A DNA stretch of 64,000 nucleotides from Sipunculus nudus (GCA_026874595.1 CM049310.1:31003558-31067557); one strand, 5' to 3'. Counted from the stretch's first letter, positions 22,487 to 34,437 are shown. Numbers and translations: made by a program. The notes: generated from the sequence alone by a model not told the origin.

Positions 22487-22992
22487 GTGAATACAATTTG
22501 GTTATACTTCGTATGTTTTACTAACGGGCGGATTACCTTATCATCTAAGCTGTTCCACTCAGCCCACTCAATCGTGTCAAATTTTATTTCAAACATAAAT
22601 ATAATTAAACAGTTAAAAAATAATATGTGGTAAAAATCTTATGAGGAAAACAATATTTAAAATGTTCAATGTGATAATATTGACTTTACTGAGTAACTAA
22701 TGTGGAAGTCTGCAAATCAAATGATTTTGTTAATATTGGTTTGAGTTGTGTAAATTTTATTTCTATTGTCTGATCAGGGAACATAATAATCTAAAGACTG
22801 AAATGTTTAATATTAAAATCCAATTTCACAACATAGTGGATTAAATAAAATCAGTCATGCGATAGGTCAGTGATCAATAATGCATTCATATTTCAATTAG
22901 ATAGTCAGGTAGTTCAGTAGAACAAATGATTTCATTGTTGTTTTCTCTACTCTTAAACAATAATATGCATATGTATATTGTTTTCCTAATAG

Positions 22993-23088
22993 CTGTGTGC
23001 CCCGATTGGTATGTTTTTCCTGACGAGCCGGAAGCTGCTGACACCAGTGGCCATCCAGCTGTTTCAAGAACCTTCAGCGGACAATCCG
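22993..23088 (+). pseudogene. ALOX: Lipoxygenase exon (LCAPIGMFFLT...VAIQLFQ)
   Basis: Exactly 32 codons in phase 0 at both ends, after TTTTCCTAATAG and before GTACTTG. It reads LCAPIGMFFLTSRKLLTPVA then IQLFQEPSADNP. The blocks CAPI-LFF and PVAIQL are standard in animal lipoxygenases directly after the previous exon's segment. The exon is intact and in phase with both neighbours. Confidence 0.85.
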
Positions 23089-24058
23089 GTACTTGAATTT
23101 AACATAATTTAACATCAGCGGTAAATATGTCAATGTGAAACAAAGGATATATGCTCCATTTAAAAATCAATTGAGTTTCAAACTTCGGATACAACATCAG
23201 CCATGCTTATATAAAAAATATGTACAGAATAAATATTTTCAAGTACAGCAATACAATGTACAAAATGAAGAAAAAAACTACCAGCCCTTACAGAGCATAA
23301 TCGAGTTAACAGATCATAATTAAGTGCAATACGCTCCTCACGATGCGGTTATACACGGCAGTCGTCCCAGGTCTCCTTTGTTGTAACCGCTGCTCTGTAT
23401 AGCAAGATTCTGTGGGTCTCACCACCAGGGTAGGCACAAAGCAAAAAATTTTTATCAGACCAATGAGAGCATAATATCGCATTGTGCATCAAGCTACAAA
23501 ATTTAATCATGGGGTACTCGCTCTCAATTTTTCGTTTACACCGTTTCTGGGATCATAATGTTCATCAGAATGTTTATCACATGGTGAACAATGTTACAAT
23601 TAGTGAATGAATATTTTCACCAAACAAGTCTCTTTAGTATCATAAAAATGGGAACATTCTTTTCTTAATTATTCCATTTGTTCATAAAGAATCTTGATAT
23701 AATATGTATTTTGCTTTACAGCTATTTTTAACCCCAATATTTATAGTTTTAAAAATGTGTTACTAAACAAAAACTATCCTTCATACAATCAATTGTAAAG
23801 AAAAAAATTCTATTTCTATGTATGCGGTCAAATGTAACCTTTATAACTTGTGAACACATTTGGTAGAGTCCTACGCAGATTTCACGAAATGTGTTTTCAG
23901 TTTAAACAATTACTAAGTCTCATATGTAAGAATATATGAATGTGCAATATTTTCAGCAAGGGGAGAGTATCACGAATACTCTTTTTCAGCGAAACACAGA
24001 TCTAGCTTTTCTGTGAAAATCTGTATTGCTGTATTAAACTGTTTTTTTTAAATCACAG

Positions 24059-24165
24059 ATCTTTACTCCCAGTGATCCGACCTACACGTGACAAGCCGTA
24101 AAAATGTGGTTCAACAACGCCGACGCCAACGTTCACCAAAGCCTCATACATTTATGTGTGTATTC
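24059..24165 (+). pseudogene. ALOX: Lipoxygenase iron-ligand exon with in-frame TGA
   Basis: After AAATCACAG, in phase with the exon ending at 23088, it reads IFTPSDPTYT, a TGA stop at 24089-24091, then QAVKMWFNNADANVHQSLIHL. The HxxxxH at the end is the first pair of iron-ligand histidines of lipoxygenases. The stop falls where the family normally has Trp (TGG), a one-base change. The expected continuation after the second His is lost: no donor site is seen, and the DNA passes directly into a 50-bp tandem repeat made from this exon's end. A sequencing error could explain the TGA but not the truncation. Confidence 0.82.
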
Positions 24166-24375
24166 TTGGGCCCTACCAACGTACACCAAAGCCTCATCCA
24201 TTTAGGTTTGTATTCTTGGGCACTGTCAACGTCCGCCAAAACCTCACACATTTCGTTTTGTATTCTTTGGCCCTACCAACGTCCACTAAACCTCGTTTAT
24301 TTAGTTTTGTATTCTTGATTCCTACCAACGTTCACCAAAGCCTCACATATTTAATTTTGCAATAATTGGCCCTAC
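24127..24375 (+). repeat. 50-bp minisatellite derived from lipoxygenase exon, 5 copies
   Basis: Five units starting at 24127, 24177, 24227, 24277 and 24326. Each carries CAACGTNCACCAAAGCCTCA followed by CATTTAGGTTTG and TATTCTTGGGCCCTAC. The first unit begins inside the lipoxygenase exon (the NVHQSLIHL codons), so each later unit is a mutated copy of the codons for the iron-ligand segment plus about 25 bp of flank. Confidence 0.9.
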
Positions 24376-24390
24376 CGACAGCCACCCACG

Positions 24391-25195
24391 TGAACCACAG
24401 CCGTAGGGCACGACCATCAAATCAAGCCTGCGTTGGGGCCTACCGTGAAAACTCACACCGTCTTGCCTTAGAATCGAACTTATGATCTCCCAGCTTTGGG
24501 AGTCTACCCCTAAACCTCAGAAGCCGGTCACCTAGTAATTGTTAATAAAGCCTAATGGGAACTAGTGCGCCAGTCTTAATACTAATATGTATAATATATA
24601 TTATATATTATAACCAGGCTCGGTGACTTCTGCAGCTGGTGCTCCTAGGTGTGTGATAGTTCCCATGACTTGGTCATATCATACAGATATCCCACAAATG
24701 CCAACTAAATTTGTCAGTGAACCACGGCCGTAGGGCACGGAGATCACATCAAGCCCGCGTTGGGGCCTACCGTGAAAACTCTCACCGCCTTAGCTGAGAT
24801 TTGAACTCATGATCTCCAAGCTTTGGGAGTCTACCCCTAGACCTCAGAAGCCGGTCACCCAGTAATTGTTAATAAAGCCTAATGGGAACTAGTGTGCCAG
24901 TCTTAATACTAATATGTATAATATATTTTATATATTATAACATGGCTCGGTGACTTCTGTAGCTGGTGCTCCTAGGTGTGTGATAGTTCCCATGACTTGG
25001 TCATATCATACAGATATCCCACAAATGCCAACTAAATTTGTCAGTGAACCACGGCCGTAGGGCACGGCCATCACATCAAGCCCGCGTTGGGGCCTACCGT
25101 GAAAACTCTCACCGCCTTGGCTGAGATTTGAACTCATGATCTCCAAGCTTTGGGAGTCTACCCCTAGACCTCAGAAGCCTATGGGAACTAGTGCG
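24391..25195 (-). mobile_element. Three tandem units of 327 bp with tRNA-like SINE head
   Basis: Unit landmarks (TGAACCACRGCCGTAGGGCA) lie at 24391, 24718 and 25045, exactly 327 bp apart; the third unit is shorter. On the minus strand each has a tRNA-like block with GGTCTAGGGGTAGA and, about 35 bp later, GAGTTCAAATCTC, resembling the A and B boxes of a pol III promoter. A related head occurs at about 31060-31165. This fits a tRNA-derived SINE that was then tandemly duplicated. The copies fill the place where lipoxygenase exons are missing. Confidence 0.65.
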
Positions 25196-25841
25196 CCAGT
25201 CTTAATACTAATATGTTCCAGCTTCTGGTGTTTGATATTTTAGTGAATAAATGTTGTATATTGTATATATTTATTTTCCAAAGGGCTTACGCATGTCATG
25301 ATGGAAGGGATAAGTTATGCTTCACACCGCCAGCTGGCGCCACAGCATCCGATATTTCGTCTGTTGGCACCAAATAAGCATTGACTATCATATGGATGAA
25401 CTATAAGCTATTTCAACAACTTTATTAATAAACCGGAGAACAGATACACAATGCAACATATTGATATAACAAACAGAAAACATTTCATTATCGAAGAGTC
25501 TTCTTGGTTCATAACATGTTGAAGAAAATAATGAAAAACCTTAAAGGTTTAAATAAACATAAACGTTATGTCATTGGTTAAGCCCAAGTCACTATAAGAT
25601 TAAGTCTGGAATCTCTCCAGTCTCTTTTTTTATGTCAATCAATCTACAGTTGAATCAAGTCCTAAATTATCATAAAACAAAAGCGGTGACTCAAGAGCAT
25701 TCGAATTTCATTATCAAACTTAGACCCCCTATTCTAAAGTATGGACGTTTTAACTTGTTGTTTGAAGACGTTTTCAGTAAATGAGATAGGAAAAGACGAT
25801 AAACATGGATAGCTTCATTTGACTGTTGAATTCCTCATCAG

Positions 25842-25947
25842 GTGATGTCTTCTGACTTGCTGCCGATCTACCCGTATCGAGACGACGGTTTTCTATACTA
25901 CCACGTCATCACTAGATACGTCCGTGGAGTGGTGGACATATTTTACA
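25842..25947 (+). pseudogene. ALOX: Lipoxygenase exon (YPYRDDGFLYYHVI)
   Basis: Follows TTCCTCATCAG and ends before GTAAGAATC. It reads VMSSDLLPIYPYRDDGFLYY then HVITRYVRGVVDIFY. The YxYRDDG block and the following amphipathic helix ending in V(D)IYY are conserved in animal lipoxygenases about 120-130 residues after the first iron ligands. The exon(s) between 24165 and here are not in the window, and no downstream exon with the third His, Asn or C-terminal Ile ligand was found through 33 kb. It is therefore a remnant, or the gene continues after a very long intron. Confidence 0.8.
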
Positions 25948-28900
25948 GTAAGAATCCAGAGCCCCCATAATCGCCCAACAAAGGTGCTACATTTATTTAT
26001 TCCAAATTACCGCATTGTATCCTTCGGCTCCGTCATCACTCTGATCATTATGCAAGATTAATACTCGACAGCAAGAAAATATAATCTTTGACAAACTTCT
26101 GTACAATATTTATTCCTGTATGGCAGTTCGTTGACGCTATACCATTCATACGGAATTTATACTGTTCTATGACATTAGGCTTTTGGGAGGGAAAGCATTG
26201 ATCCTCATCTGGTTTGTAGTTGCCTGTTCAGTCACAAAACACCCCATAAAATTGACATTATTTTATTAAAAACATATATTCAATTGGCAAACTCCTTTTC
26301 GTCCAACTTTACTGAAGATTAAAATAATGCCATACAAATTCTTGAATCCACGGTAAGTGAGTTAATGACTCCGAATGAAAAGTGATTTGAATTTTCAAAT
26401 GTAAAGGGAAGAGTCGTTTGCGCTTTGGCTCAGAATTAAGGATATTCAAAATAAAATTTCTGATTAATAATGTGCATTATTTACTGTAAAACCCAAGAGG
26501 ACCTTCCGGCTGGACAGCCAACCTTTCCCTTGCTAGCGACTTTTTTTTAAGTTTTTATAAAGAATGAAGAAAACTGAAAGTCTGTGATTTAGAATTGTCT
26601 CTTCGTATGCCTTTTTAGAACATAATATAACCGGTCATGCCCTTCAGAACTAAATTACTTAAGTTGTCATATTATTCAGGATAAGGTAGTCTCATATCAC
26701 ATGCTTCCATTTTAACAAACGGTTTGGCAACAAAATGTTGATGTGTAAAATTATTAAGATATTATAACAGTTACTTGTATCTGCAAACAGGCCCAATTTA
26801 ACTTCCTCATTTGTACGATGGTTTTACTCTACTTATAAAAAAGAACCCTTTTGTTAACAAATTTTCGTAACTACAGAGGGAAGTTCATCATGTTCTAGCA
26901 ACTATACCCGATATAATGAGGATAAGCGCTTACCATTATAAATAATGATATTTATTTTACATGAACCGTTACCCAATGTGTTATACATACATATATAATC
27001 TAGGAAATTTAATGTTTGGAACGCTTTTTTTTATTTGCCAACTTACATATACACATCTGGTTTACCGCTAATGTGGCATCAAAAGAACATACCAGAGATA
27101 TCTGGCGAGCAAAGATTTGCATCCTGATTAAAGATGAAGTTCCTTTACGATTTGCCGGTTAGAAAATGTTGGTATTAGTACTGCAAATGTGGCCAAAAAT
27201 TGCTACATCTACATCGTTTTTGTCATAACAAGGGACCCAGGAGTTCTACATCCGCTCTGCGCAAAACTGCGAAAATTGAGAACATGCAATAGACCAATTT
27301 AGGTGAAGCAACAACTATTTACATAATAGTTTAATCATAAGCATGCGTAAACAATCTGGCGCGCATACATGGCTGTATTTATTCTAAGATTATTACGATA
27401 AGACAACATAATCATTCACTGAGGGAAATTTAAAGTTCATTGTGACGTAATTTTTGAAACTTAATTCGCGCATGCTTAATCCTCCACAAAGGCAGGAGAG
27501 TTAACTGATATTGACGAAATCCTAAGTTTAATTAAGACAGACCATAGGTTGCGCTATCAATAGCATGCAACAGCATACTGATCACATGATCAAAAATGCC
27601 TATGAAATATAGGGTTTGGTTCAAATGCAAATGTATTTACATTTGAAACCGTCGGATTTCCGCTTTAATGTGGAGCTACCAATAGCTTAGTATTTGCATT
27701 TAATCTATGAAATAAGTTAACCTAAATAAAAGAAAATTATATCTTTTCTTATAGATCACAACATCCGGATCACATGAAGCAATTGTACATATATGGTTTA
27801 AAATTAATGAGAAACTTGAAATGAACAAAAATACTATAAAACTAGTTTCAACTGAATAAATCTACATCAAAATGAGAGCAGCCAGTTTATTTAGCTTGGA
27901 CTCTTTGCATGTAGGCATGCTTAAATTTTGCACATTTAAAAACTACTAAATATTTAACACAAAATATGGAATTTCGCAATGTGATTTCAGCTGGGTGATT
28001 AATCAGTGATCTCTGCTATGCCGAAGGGACTTTGTGGTTTTGTATACGGAGCTTTACACAATTCACTACCTAATATTCTACATTTTAGACTGCCCATTGT
28101 CCTTTTCTTATTATCGCTCACAATGATTGAATGCTTATCGCATGCTATCAATTTTCACCAATCTAGGGCGAGGGCTCTGCAGGCTTAATGGAAACGTCGA
28201 GCCGTATTTCTCTCAGAAACGAGTGCTCCTTTCGCGGGCTCCTCGATGGAATGACCCAGCAATGGGGCCCGCTCCCAGGGCCCGCAGGTGCGGTAACCAC
28301 CGGGCCTAGTTAACGCCAGTATATAAATGAGAGGAAGCGTGTGACACTGCCCTGTCACGTGGTATTAAACCGGAGTGGATATCTGCAGATTTATATATAG
28401 TTTAGTTAGCATTAAAATAATGTAGGCTTTTACCTCCACCAAAAAATATTTAAAAAAATACCAGTCGCAAGTATCAAACCGATCAATAGCCCAGCTCATT
28501 CATAAAAAAAAACATTTTTTAGGATGAGAACTAAAGATAAGGGTTAGAGTTATATAATCAAGGGTAAACCGAACAGGTGAATCACATGTCGCCTATGTCT
28601 CGGGCAAAAAACTTATAACAAAACGTGTCATGACACTCCATTATAGACTAAAAGCGGGAGGGGGCAGGGGGGGATATGTTCCCTCGACCTTTTAAGAGGA
28701 GGTAGTGGGTCACTATGTGAACAAAGATGATCCATGAGTGTTGTAAAAGTCGATGCTTCACTATTTCAGGCCCTCTCAAAGTGCATGCAAATAAATCGAC
28801 CAGAATCTTAATCAAGTGTAGAGAAACGTACTTTGAGGCTTTAAGATGTAGGTCTTACTGTATTTTTTTATCTATATGCGAACGCGATACTATCGAGATA

Positions 28901-28975
28901 AATAAAATTTCTGAGTTTCCCGTACGAGCCACCGTACTATCACGCCTCCGCGGGGCATTTTGATTTAAATATTTT
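25948..28975. other. AT-rich DNA downstream of lipoxygenase remnant
   Basis: No gene recognised. A short GC-rich patch at about 28190-28315 reads like the edge of an unidentified repeat. Confidence 0.5.
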
Positions 28976-28980
28976 GTCAG

Positions 28981-28997
28981 CCCCCCCCCCCCCTCCC
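28981..28997. repeat. Poly(C) tract
   Basis: A run of C followed by CTCCCACCTCC. Similar C runs occur at 30538-30553 and near 44818-44830. Confidence 0.9.
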
Positions 28998-29523
28998 ACC
29001 TCCTTTGCAAATGAACAAATCTATGAAATAAAACATGACACGCATATCATCGAATAACAAGGTCGGGTTTTGCATCAAAATGTCTAAAAATACCCGAATT
29101 ATATCAATACATGTAATACTCATAAATGGAAGTTGGTCCACATTTGTCCTCAATGATCTCTGAAAACGCGTTGCGTATGACACTGTGCAAAACCTCATTT
29201 TCAATTTTATATTCTCATAATGACCTCGCACATACGAGAATAAATTATTTGTAATGTACACCTTATTTTGTGTTATTTTTGGGTGTTTTTGAAATTGCAT
29301 AGAGGTAACCACCTGAAACAGCCGAACTGCCTTCGGCATGGACCGGAACGCCTTTGTCGCAAATGAATCTACAGGTTTATCAATATATAAAATATGTTTC
29401 ACGAACAAATTCCTTCTGTTGATGATATTAGGCATGGTTATTGTTCATGCATACTCTATATTTGCACCATTTACATTATATATGTAATTTACACTCATCT
29501 GGTTTTCATATTTAAGCGTGCTG

Positions 29524-29661
29524 GGTGAATAAATGTTGGCAGTAGGTTTATCCTTGATATTAATAGATAGACCGTCTGTGTGGAGAATGTGACATATGGT
29601 TAACAAGGACATTACCCGGCCGATAATCCTGCAGGAGGAAACAGGGCGCTGCCTCGCAGGC
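29524..29661. repeat. 137-bp dispersed repeat, copy 1
   Basis: Starts CTGGGTGAATAAATG and ends GCCTCGCAG. A nearly identical copy (three or four mismatches seen) lies at 30920-31057 in the same orientation. Trimmed by one base at each end it begins TG and ends CA, as LTRs do, but no target duplication or primer site is visible. Confidence 0.85.
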
Positions 29662-30919
29662 CTTTCATCTATATATCATCAACTAAACTCTGTTTCCTTT
29701 CTTTGAGTACTTTTATACCACTTTAAAGAAAACATTAATATTCCATACAAAACACACTTTTCCTTATTTTTAGTGGTTTTCCGCCTTAAAAAAGAGATTC
29801 CATGGTCGGGAAAAGCCTGTCCTTGCCGCACAAATTGGTCTGAAACCCTTTTTAAAAAAGTTTCGGCGGGTCAAAAGAGAGAGAGAGAGAGAGAGGGTGC
29901 AGAAATCCCGTGAAACTTTTCTTCAACTCATTTAATACACCTCCCCCCTAAAAAACGATTATAACGCCCGCTTACCTGGTTTATCAACTGATTTTTCATA
30001 TTTCCTCATTTTTATCACATACACACCGACTCAAGCAGTAGTCCGCCGATGTAAAGGGGTCTGCAACATCTACCACTCTTTGTATTCTTTTTGTTCTGCA
30101 GATTTCATACTTACACATTTCATCAAGTTTTACTGAATTTTCATGCATTGTTTTAAAGTTTCTATTTATTTATGTGTTTATATGAGCGCAACGGATGTTA
30201 AAGAGAAGTCTCATAGTTTTATGTCCAGATCTCGATCTAAACATCTGCATCATAAGATATACTTTTTTATCACATTTTTATTAGTTATTGTGTTCAATTC
30301 TGTTTCTTTCCCACTTGTAAGAGCGAAAAGATATAAATTTGGGTGTACACTTTATTTTTTAATTATCTTATTTTCTTATACGTTATCCCAAATTCAGCAG
30401 AATGGTTTTAATTTGTCAACAATGCGGGAGGGTGACACCCCCTAACATACCTTACCTTAATGAATTTAATGCAATATATATGATTCATGAATAATATTAA
30501 TAAACCTGTAGGTTTATAATAATATAATATTAATAACCCCCCCCCCCCCCCCCGAATCTCGTCTTTATTATGTTAGCAACCTATTCCAAAATTCTATATT
30601 CAATCACCTGCACCAGAAAACATATACACCAAGTTGTCCAGTCCATAAATGACAGATACAAACAATCTGTAAAATATTGTATAAACCACAATATCAAACC
30701 TGATATTCCTAATACAAATTCCTAATACTTAGTTGTTTTATATCTCTTCTGATTCAAACCTGATTAAATAAAACATATCCGTAATTGGTATCATATTAGG
30801 TTATTGTCCAAACTCATATTTTAAAACAGAGCCATGTATTACGTCACAATTTATAACAAAAGGAGGAACAAAACAGAGGCTGGTCAACCAAAGACTTCCA
30901 TCATATCTCGTCAATATCT
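29662..30919. other. Stretch between the two 137-bp repeats
   Basis: Holds a (GA)n tract near 29876-29895 and a poly(C) at 30538-30553. Small open frames are AT-rich and unrecognised. Confidence 0.5.
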
Positions 30920-31057
30920 GGGTGAATAAATGTTGGCAGTAGGTTTATCCTTGATATTAATAGATAGACCGTCTGTGTGGAGAATGTGACATATGGTTAA
31001 CAAGGACATTACCTGGCCGATAATTCTGCAGGAGGAAACAGGGCGCCGCCTCGCAGT
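30920..31057. repeat. 137-bp dispersed repeat, copy 2
   Basis: Second copy of the 29524-29661 repeat, about 97% identical by eye. It is followed directly by a tRNA-like SINE head at 31060-31165, which the first copy lacks. Confidence 0.85.
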
Positions 31058-31059
31058 CT

Positions 31060-31165
31060 ACCGTTTGAAGCTATCGTGAAAAATCCCATCGCCTCAGCTG
31101 AGATTTGAACTCACGATTTCCGGGTACAGAGTCCTGTGCTCCACCCCTTGACCACAGAAGACTGT
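31060..31165 (-). mobile_element. tRNA-like SINE head
   Basis: On the minus strand it reads TGTGGTCAAGGGGTGGAGCA, resembling an A box, and then GAGTTCAAATCTCAGC, resembling a B box, with spacing of about 35-40 bp. The same B-box flank occurs in the units at 24.4-25.2 kb. It is not called as a tRNA gene because no full cloverleaf is apparent. Confidence 0.55.
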
Positions 31166-32159
31166 ATAACTTTCTATTTGCGTTTTCCAAGTAAGGCCAC
31201 AAAGTTGCCATTATTTACTCTTGCACACATTTGGCAAAGGAATGGCAAATAGATTATGTGGATCAGGTGCACATTTTAAAGAACTGGAGCAAATTTGTTT
31301 TTTTATTTTCCTGACGAGCTGCTAATTTCCAACTTTTCATACATCGACTGATAAATAATAAAAACTCGTTCGCTCGCACCATCATTCTCCCGTTAAAAAG
31401 TTAATATTTTTGTTGTGGCCTACAACAGGTCGTGTCAGCAGATACATTTTTGGGCGTGTCCTGAACTCCGGGGTCACATGAGTCCGCCGATACGGTTTCA
31501 AATGGGGTGACCACATAAAGTGTGATCAGTGGTCTGTGATTTGTGACCATGGGACATGAAATACATTGTTGGATGCTTTGAAGTTTTGCGCAAGAGAAAG
31601 TCAAAAGGTTAGTAAAGCCTAAATAAAATCATCTCTCCTTAATTTCTTACCCCAATTTGTCTGGGTGCTTTTCTGGTATTGTTATGGCGAAAGCTGAAAT
31701 GGCCATATTTAAAGAGACACCCCTAACGAAGACTTGAAAACAAGCTGTGGTATCATTTTATTCGTTAACATATATGTTGTGTTTGCCTCAACTGTGCACA
31801 ATGCACAAAACCCTTTTTAAGTCTAAATATGTGGGTAAATTTGACATTTTTTTTTCTTTTTTGGATTTTCTTTTGCTTCGGATGTATCAATTCTCACTTA
31901 ATTTTGCACATATATTGAAATTGATGAGAGCATTTCAATTTGTAAATTGGAGGTTCGGGGGAGCGGTTTATGTTCATATTTGAAATATTTTAGGGGTTTT
32001 TATTGGTTCTCAACAAATTTAAAAATTAAATTAAAATTAAATCACGTGAGGCTTTTCAAGAATATTTCACTGCCATCTTTAACTTTAAAGGTGCAAATTA
32101 TCTTATCTTTTTATAAAGACTTTATGTGATTTCTGCCTTCCTTTGTGTATATATAAACG
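31166..32159. other. AT-rich DNA, nothing recognised
   Basis: Short open frames only; no recognised gene, RNA or repeat. Confidence 0.5.
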
Positions 32160-32485
32160 ATAAGGGTTATTTAGGTTTGAAAGATGTTATAACGCCTCCG
32201 TAAAAGATATATGAACTTATTTATCAACAATGTGTTTGTAAACACTGCAATGTTGACAAACGGGGAAAAACATGTAACCAGAGGTGGTAGGTTGCATAAA
32301 TATAGAGGTAGAAAGGTCACTTGTTGCAAAATGCGATTTGCAAAGCAAATTATAAACACGTTCATATGAACAAAACTGGCAGCCTGGGTACGGTGATATC
32401 AACGTTTTCTGGCCTAATTTTATAAAAGCTCCAAGAGATTGACTTTAGTTTATAAAGGTCAGATGGGTGATTGGGCCCCTTCAAA
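32160..32485 (-). repeat. Dispersed repeat, inverted copy of 45.77-46.14 kb
   Basis: The minus strand matches the + strand at 45775-46140: the GGGCCCAATCACC and GACCTTTATAAACT block, then the stretch reading RFATSDLSTS-YM-PTT in translation, then a TTGTCAACATTGC block. The conserved translation in both copies may mark a former coding segment of an unidentified mobile element. Distance between copies is about 13.6 kb. Confidence 0.7.
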
Positions 32486-33229
32486 GTAAAAGAATGTGCA
32501 TCATCAGATGCATTCCTCTAATCAAGTAATATTTTTGGAGAATTGGTTAACCAATTCTTCACAATCATTACAGGCATTATAAAGGAGAATTTTGGGTGTG
32601 CACCTCAGTATTCATGTAGTTAGTCAATGACAAACACCTGGCGTTTTTATTCTTAATCAATTTTGAAATATCGTTGGCTGGTCACTATAGATTGTGGCTT
32701 TTCCTCAAATCTATTAATGTTCTATTAATTTAGTCTGGACTTTAATTTGAGTATGTGTATATATTTTTCTTTAATTTACCTTAATATTACCAAACTACTG
32801 CTTGGGACAGTTACGGTCCCTGTATTCTTCTCACTAGTTGGTTTTCCTCACTTCTTCACAATGGGTATTGAATATTAATTGTCTGATCTGTTTATTCTCA
32901 TATTCACTTGTAGTGGAATAAAATGATATTATTATTCATATTTTTTAAGTGAAAAAAAATTGTGTAGAGATGACCAAACTCATAAACAATTTGCACATCA
33001 TATTCTGTATCTGTTTGCAAGATTGTGCTTTTATAATCCTTTTATTGTAGTAGGTTCACTGTTTCTTGAAATCACACTGATGGTTTATCCTGTATAATTT
33101 TGTTGTGTTAATCAGGGAAAACTGATTTCATCTTTTATGGTCTTCATACTCTCTCTGGAGTGTGTATAATATTTTTCCAGTTTTGCTTAGTATTACCAAT
33201 ACTGCTGCCCTAATTCCAGTTTTTATTCC
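32486..33229. other. AT-rich DNA, nothing recognised
   Basis: No recognised gene, RNA or repeat. Confidence 0.5.
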
Positions 33230-33420
33230 CCAGTCGTAGGAGGGTGGACTTTTAAAATGGTCCGCGTCCATCCGTCCGGCTGTTTACATAATAGCTCTAA
33301 AAACCCCTGCGGATTTCTTGACCCAATTTCACAGATATGTTAGTCACATGAAAAATCTTAGTGACTTTTATTTGATATTTCAGCAGCAGATGGCACTACA
33401 TGTGGTTGTGTCCTTTTTGT
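33230..33420. repeat. Dispersed repeat with CGTCCATCCGTCCGG core
   Basis: A GGTCCGCGTCCATCCGTCCGG block followed by text resembling copies often seen in mollusc genomes. A related CGTCCGTCCGTCCG core occurs at 39118-39135. No coding content. Confidence 0.4.
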
Positions 33421-33518
33421 CTGGTAAAATGGGATTTTCTAGTGTTAAATGTGTCTGTTTTGTTGTGCGCAGGAGTGTTACATGTATCTGTTTATTTTGC
33501 TTCAGGGGTTCTAATTTG

Positions 33519-34277
33519 TGTTAGGCTCAAGCCCTGGGCGCTGCTATGGCGTGTAGAGACACAGCTCTAGGTGTAATACTGGTCGAACTCTGGCGTGTAA
33601 AGACAGCGCTCGTGCTAGTCTGGAATGTTCGGGTCTGTTCATGCATAGCGCATGTGTATTCTTCTTTGGGGTGTTCGTGAAATAGTTTCTAGGCTTTGGG
33701 TGTAAAAGTTATAAATAGGGGCTGTTTTAGAGCCGAGAGGGAGAGAAAAAATTCCAGCGGACACGGAAGAGTGCGAGTTATTTTTGGGACCTTTTCGATA
33801 ATTGCAGAACTTTAGATATTCTTTGGACTTTGTAACAGATTTTATACAGTCTTCAGTTTGCCTTTGGGATTATTACCAGAACTTCACTTTTGGATTACAA
33901 CAGATTGATTTCGGGATTGAATCGGACTATTCTCTGAGAAGATTTGCATGAACTGTTCATCAGGAATATTTATGTTAAAGGATTCTTGTAGAGCTGTGAC
34001 AGTGGTGGTATCCAGATATCAAAGCCTAGGATCCGGACACTCTGGCACTGTACATTTTATTTCTTTTACTGTGTAATTGTATTGATTTAGTGTTTTGTAA
34101 TGTTAGGATTGTTTTAAGAGTAAATTATAATTATAATTATTTTTTAACCAAAAAAACCATTCCCCTAGACATTTCACGCTGCCTAGTCTTACAGAATGTG
34201 ATTTTTTTTTTATCTCCGTAACAAAATTTATATCGTCACGACTACGAGATGGTTTGTTATTAAGTTCCGTAAAAAAT
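33519..34277 (+). mobile_element. 5' LTR-like region of Gypsy-type retroelement
   Basis: Placed by what follows it: a primer binding site at 34280 and gag at 34438. It begins near TGTTAGGCTCAAG and has a TATA-type box TTATAAATA at 33709-33717 with a GC-richer transcript start region after it. The outer boundary is uncertain, and no second LTR was found downstream, so the length (about 760 bp) is an estimate. Confidence 0.5.
33709..33717 (+). promoter_or_regulatory. TATA-type box of LTR
   Basis: TTATAAATA, about 570 bp upstream of the primer binding site, a normal position for a U3 promoter. Confidence 0.45.
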
Positions 34278-34279
34278 TA

Positions 34280-34295
34280 GGGGCTCGTCCGGGAT
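34280..34295 (+). promoter_or_regulatory. tRNA-Pro-type primer binding site
   Basis: GGGGCTCGTCCGGGAT matches the 3' end complement of proline tRNA, used as first-strand primer by many LTR retroelements. It marks the inner edge of the 5' LTR and fixes the orientation as +. Confidence 0.8.
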
Positions 34296-34437
34296 GTTTA
34301 ATAGTTTGAAAATTTATTAGGCCTTGACCTAGACACATTGTTTACAATAAATTGTTTACAAGATTGCACATTTTTACAATACATTGTTTACAAGGTCTGT
34401 CTCAAAGGTTTTTTGGTGTTGTTTTATCATTTTAACA

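Noticed and set aside
24800-24870. Possible tRNA gene on the minus strand
   Set aside because: A- and B-box-like motifs are present, but I see no complete cloverleaf, and the block repeats with flanks as part of a SINE-like unit.
28977-29435. 152-codon minus-strand frame
   Set aside because: It begins with ATG, but it is AT-rich, ends in a poly(C) tract, and shows no domain or neighbouring exon.
30143-30445. 100-codon + frame with hydrophobic stretch
   Set aside because: AT-rich sequence favours hydrophobic codons; no signal or family could be supported.
30538-30553. Poly(C) tracts as regulatory sites
   Set aside because: Homopolymer runs at 28981, 30538 and about 44818 are more simply microsatellites or sequencing-prone runs.
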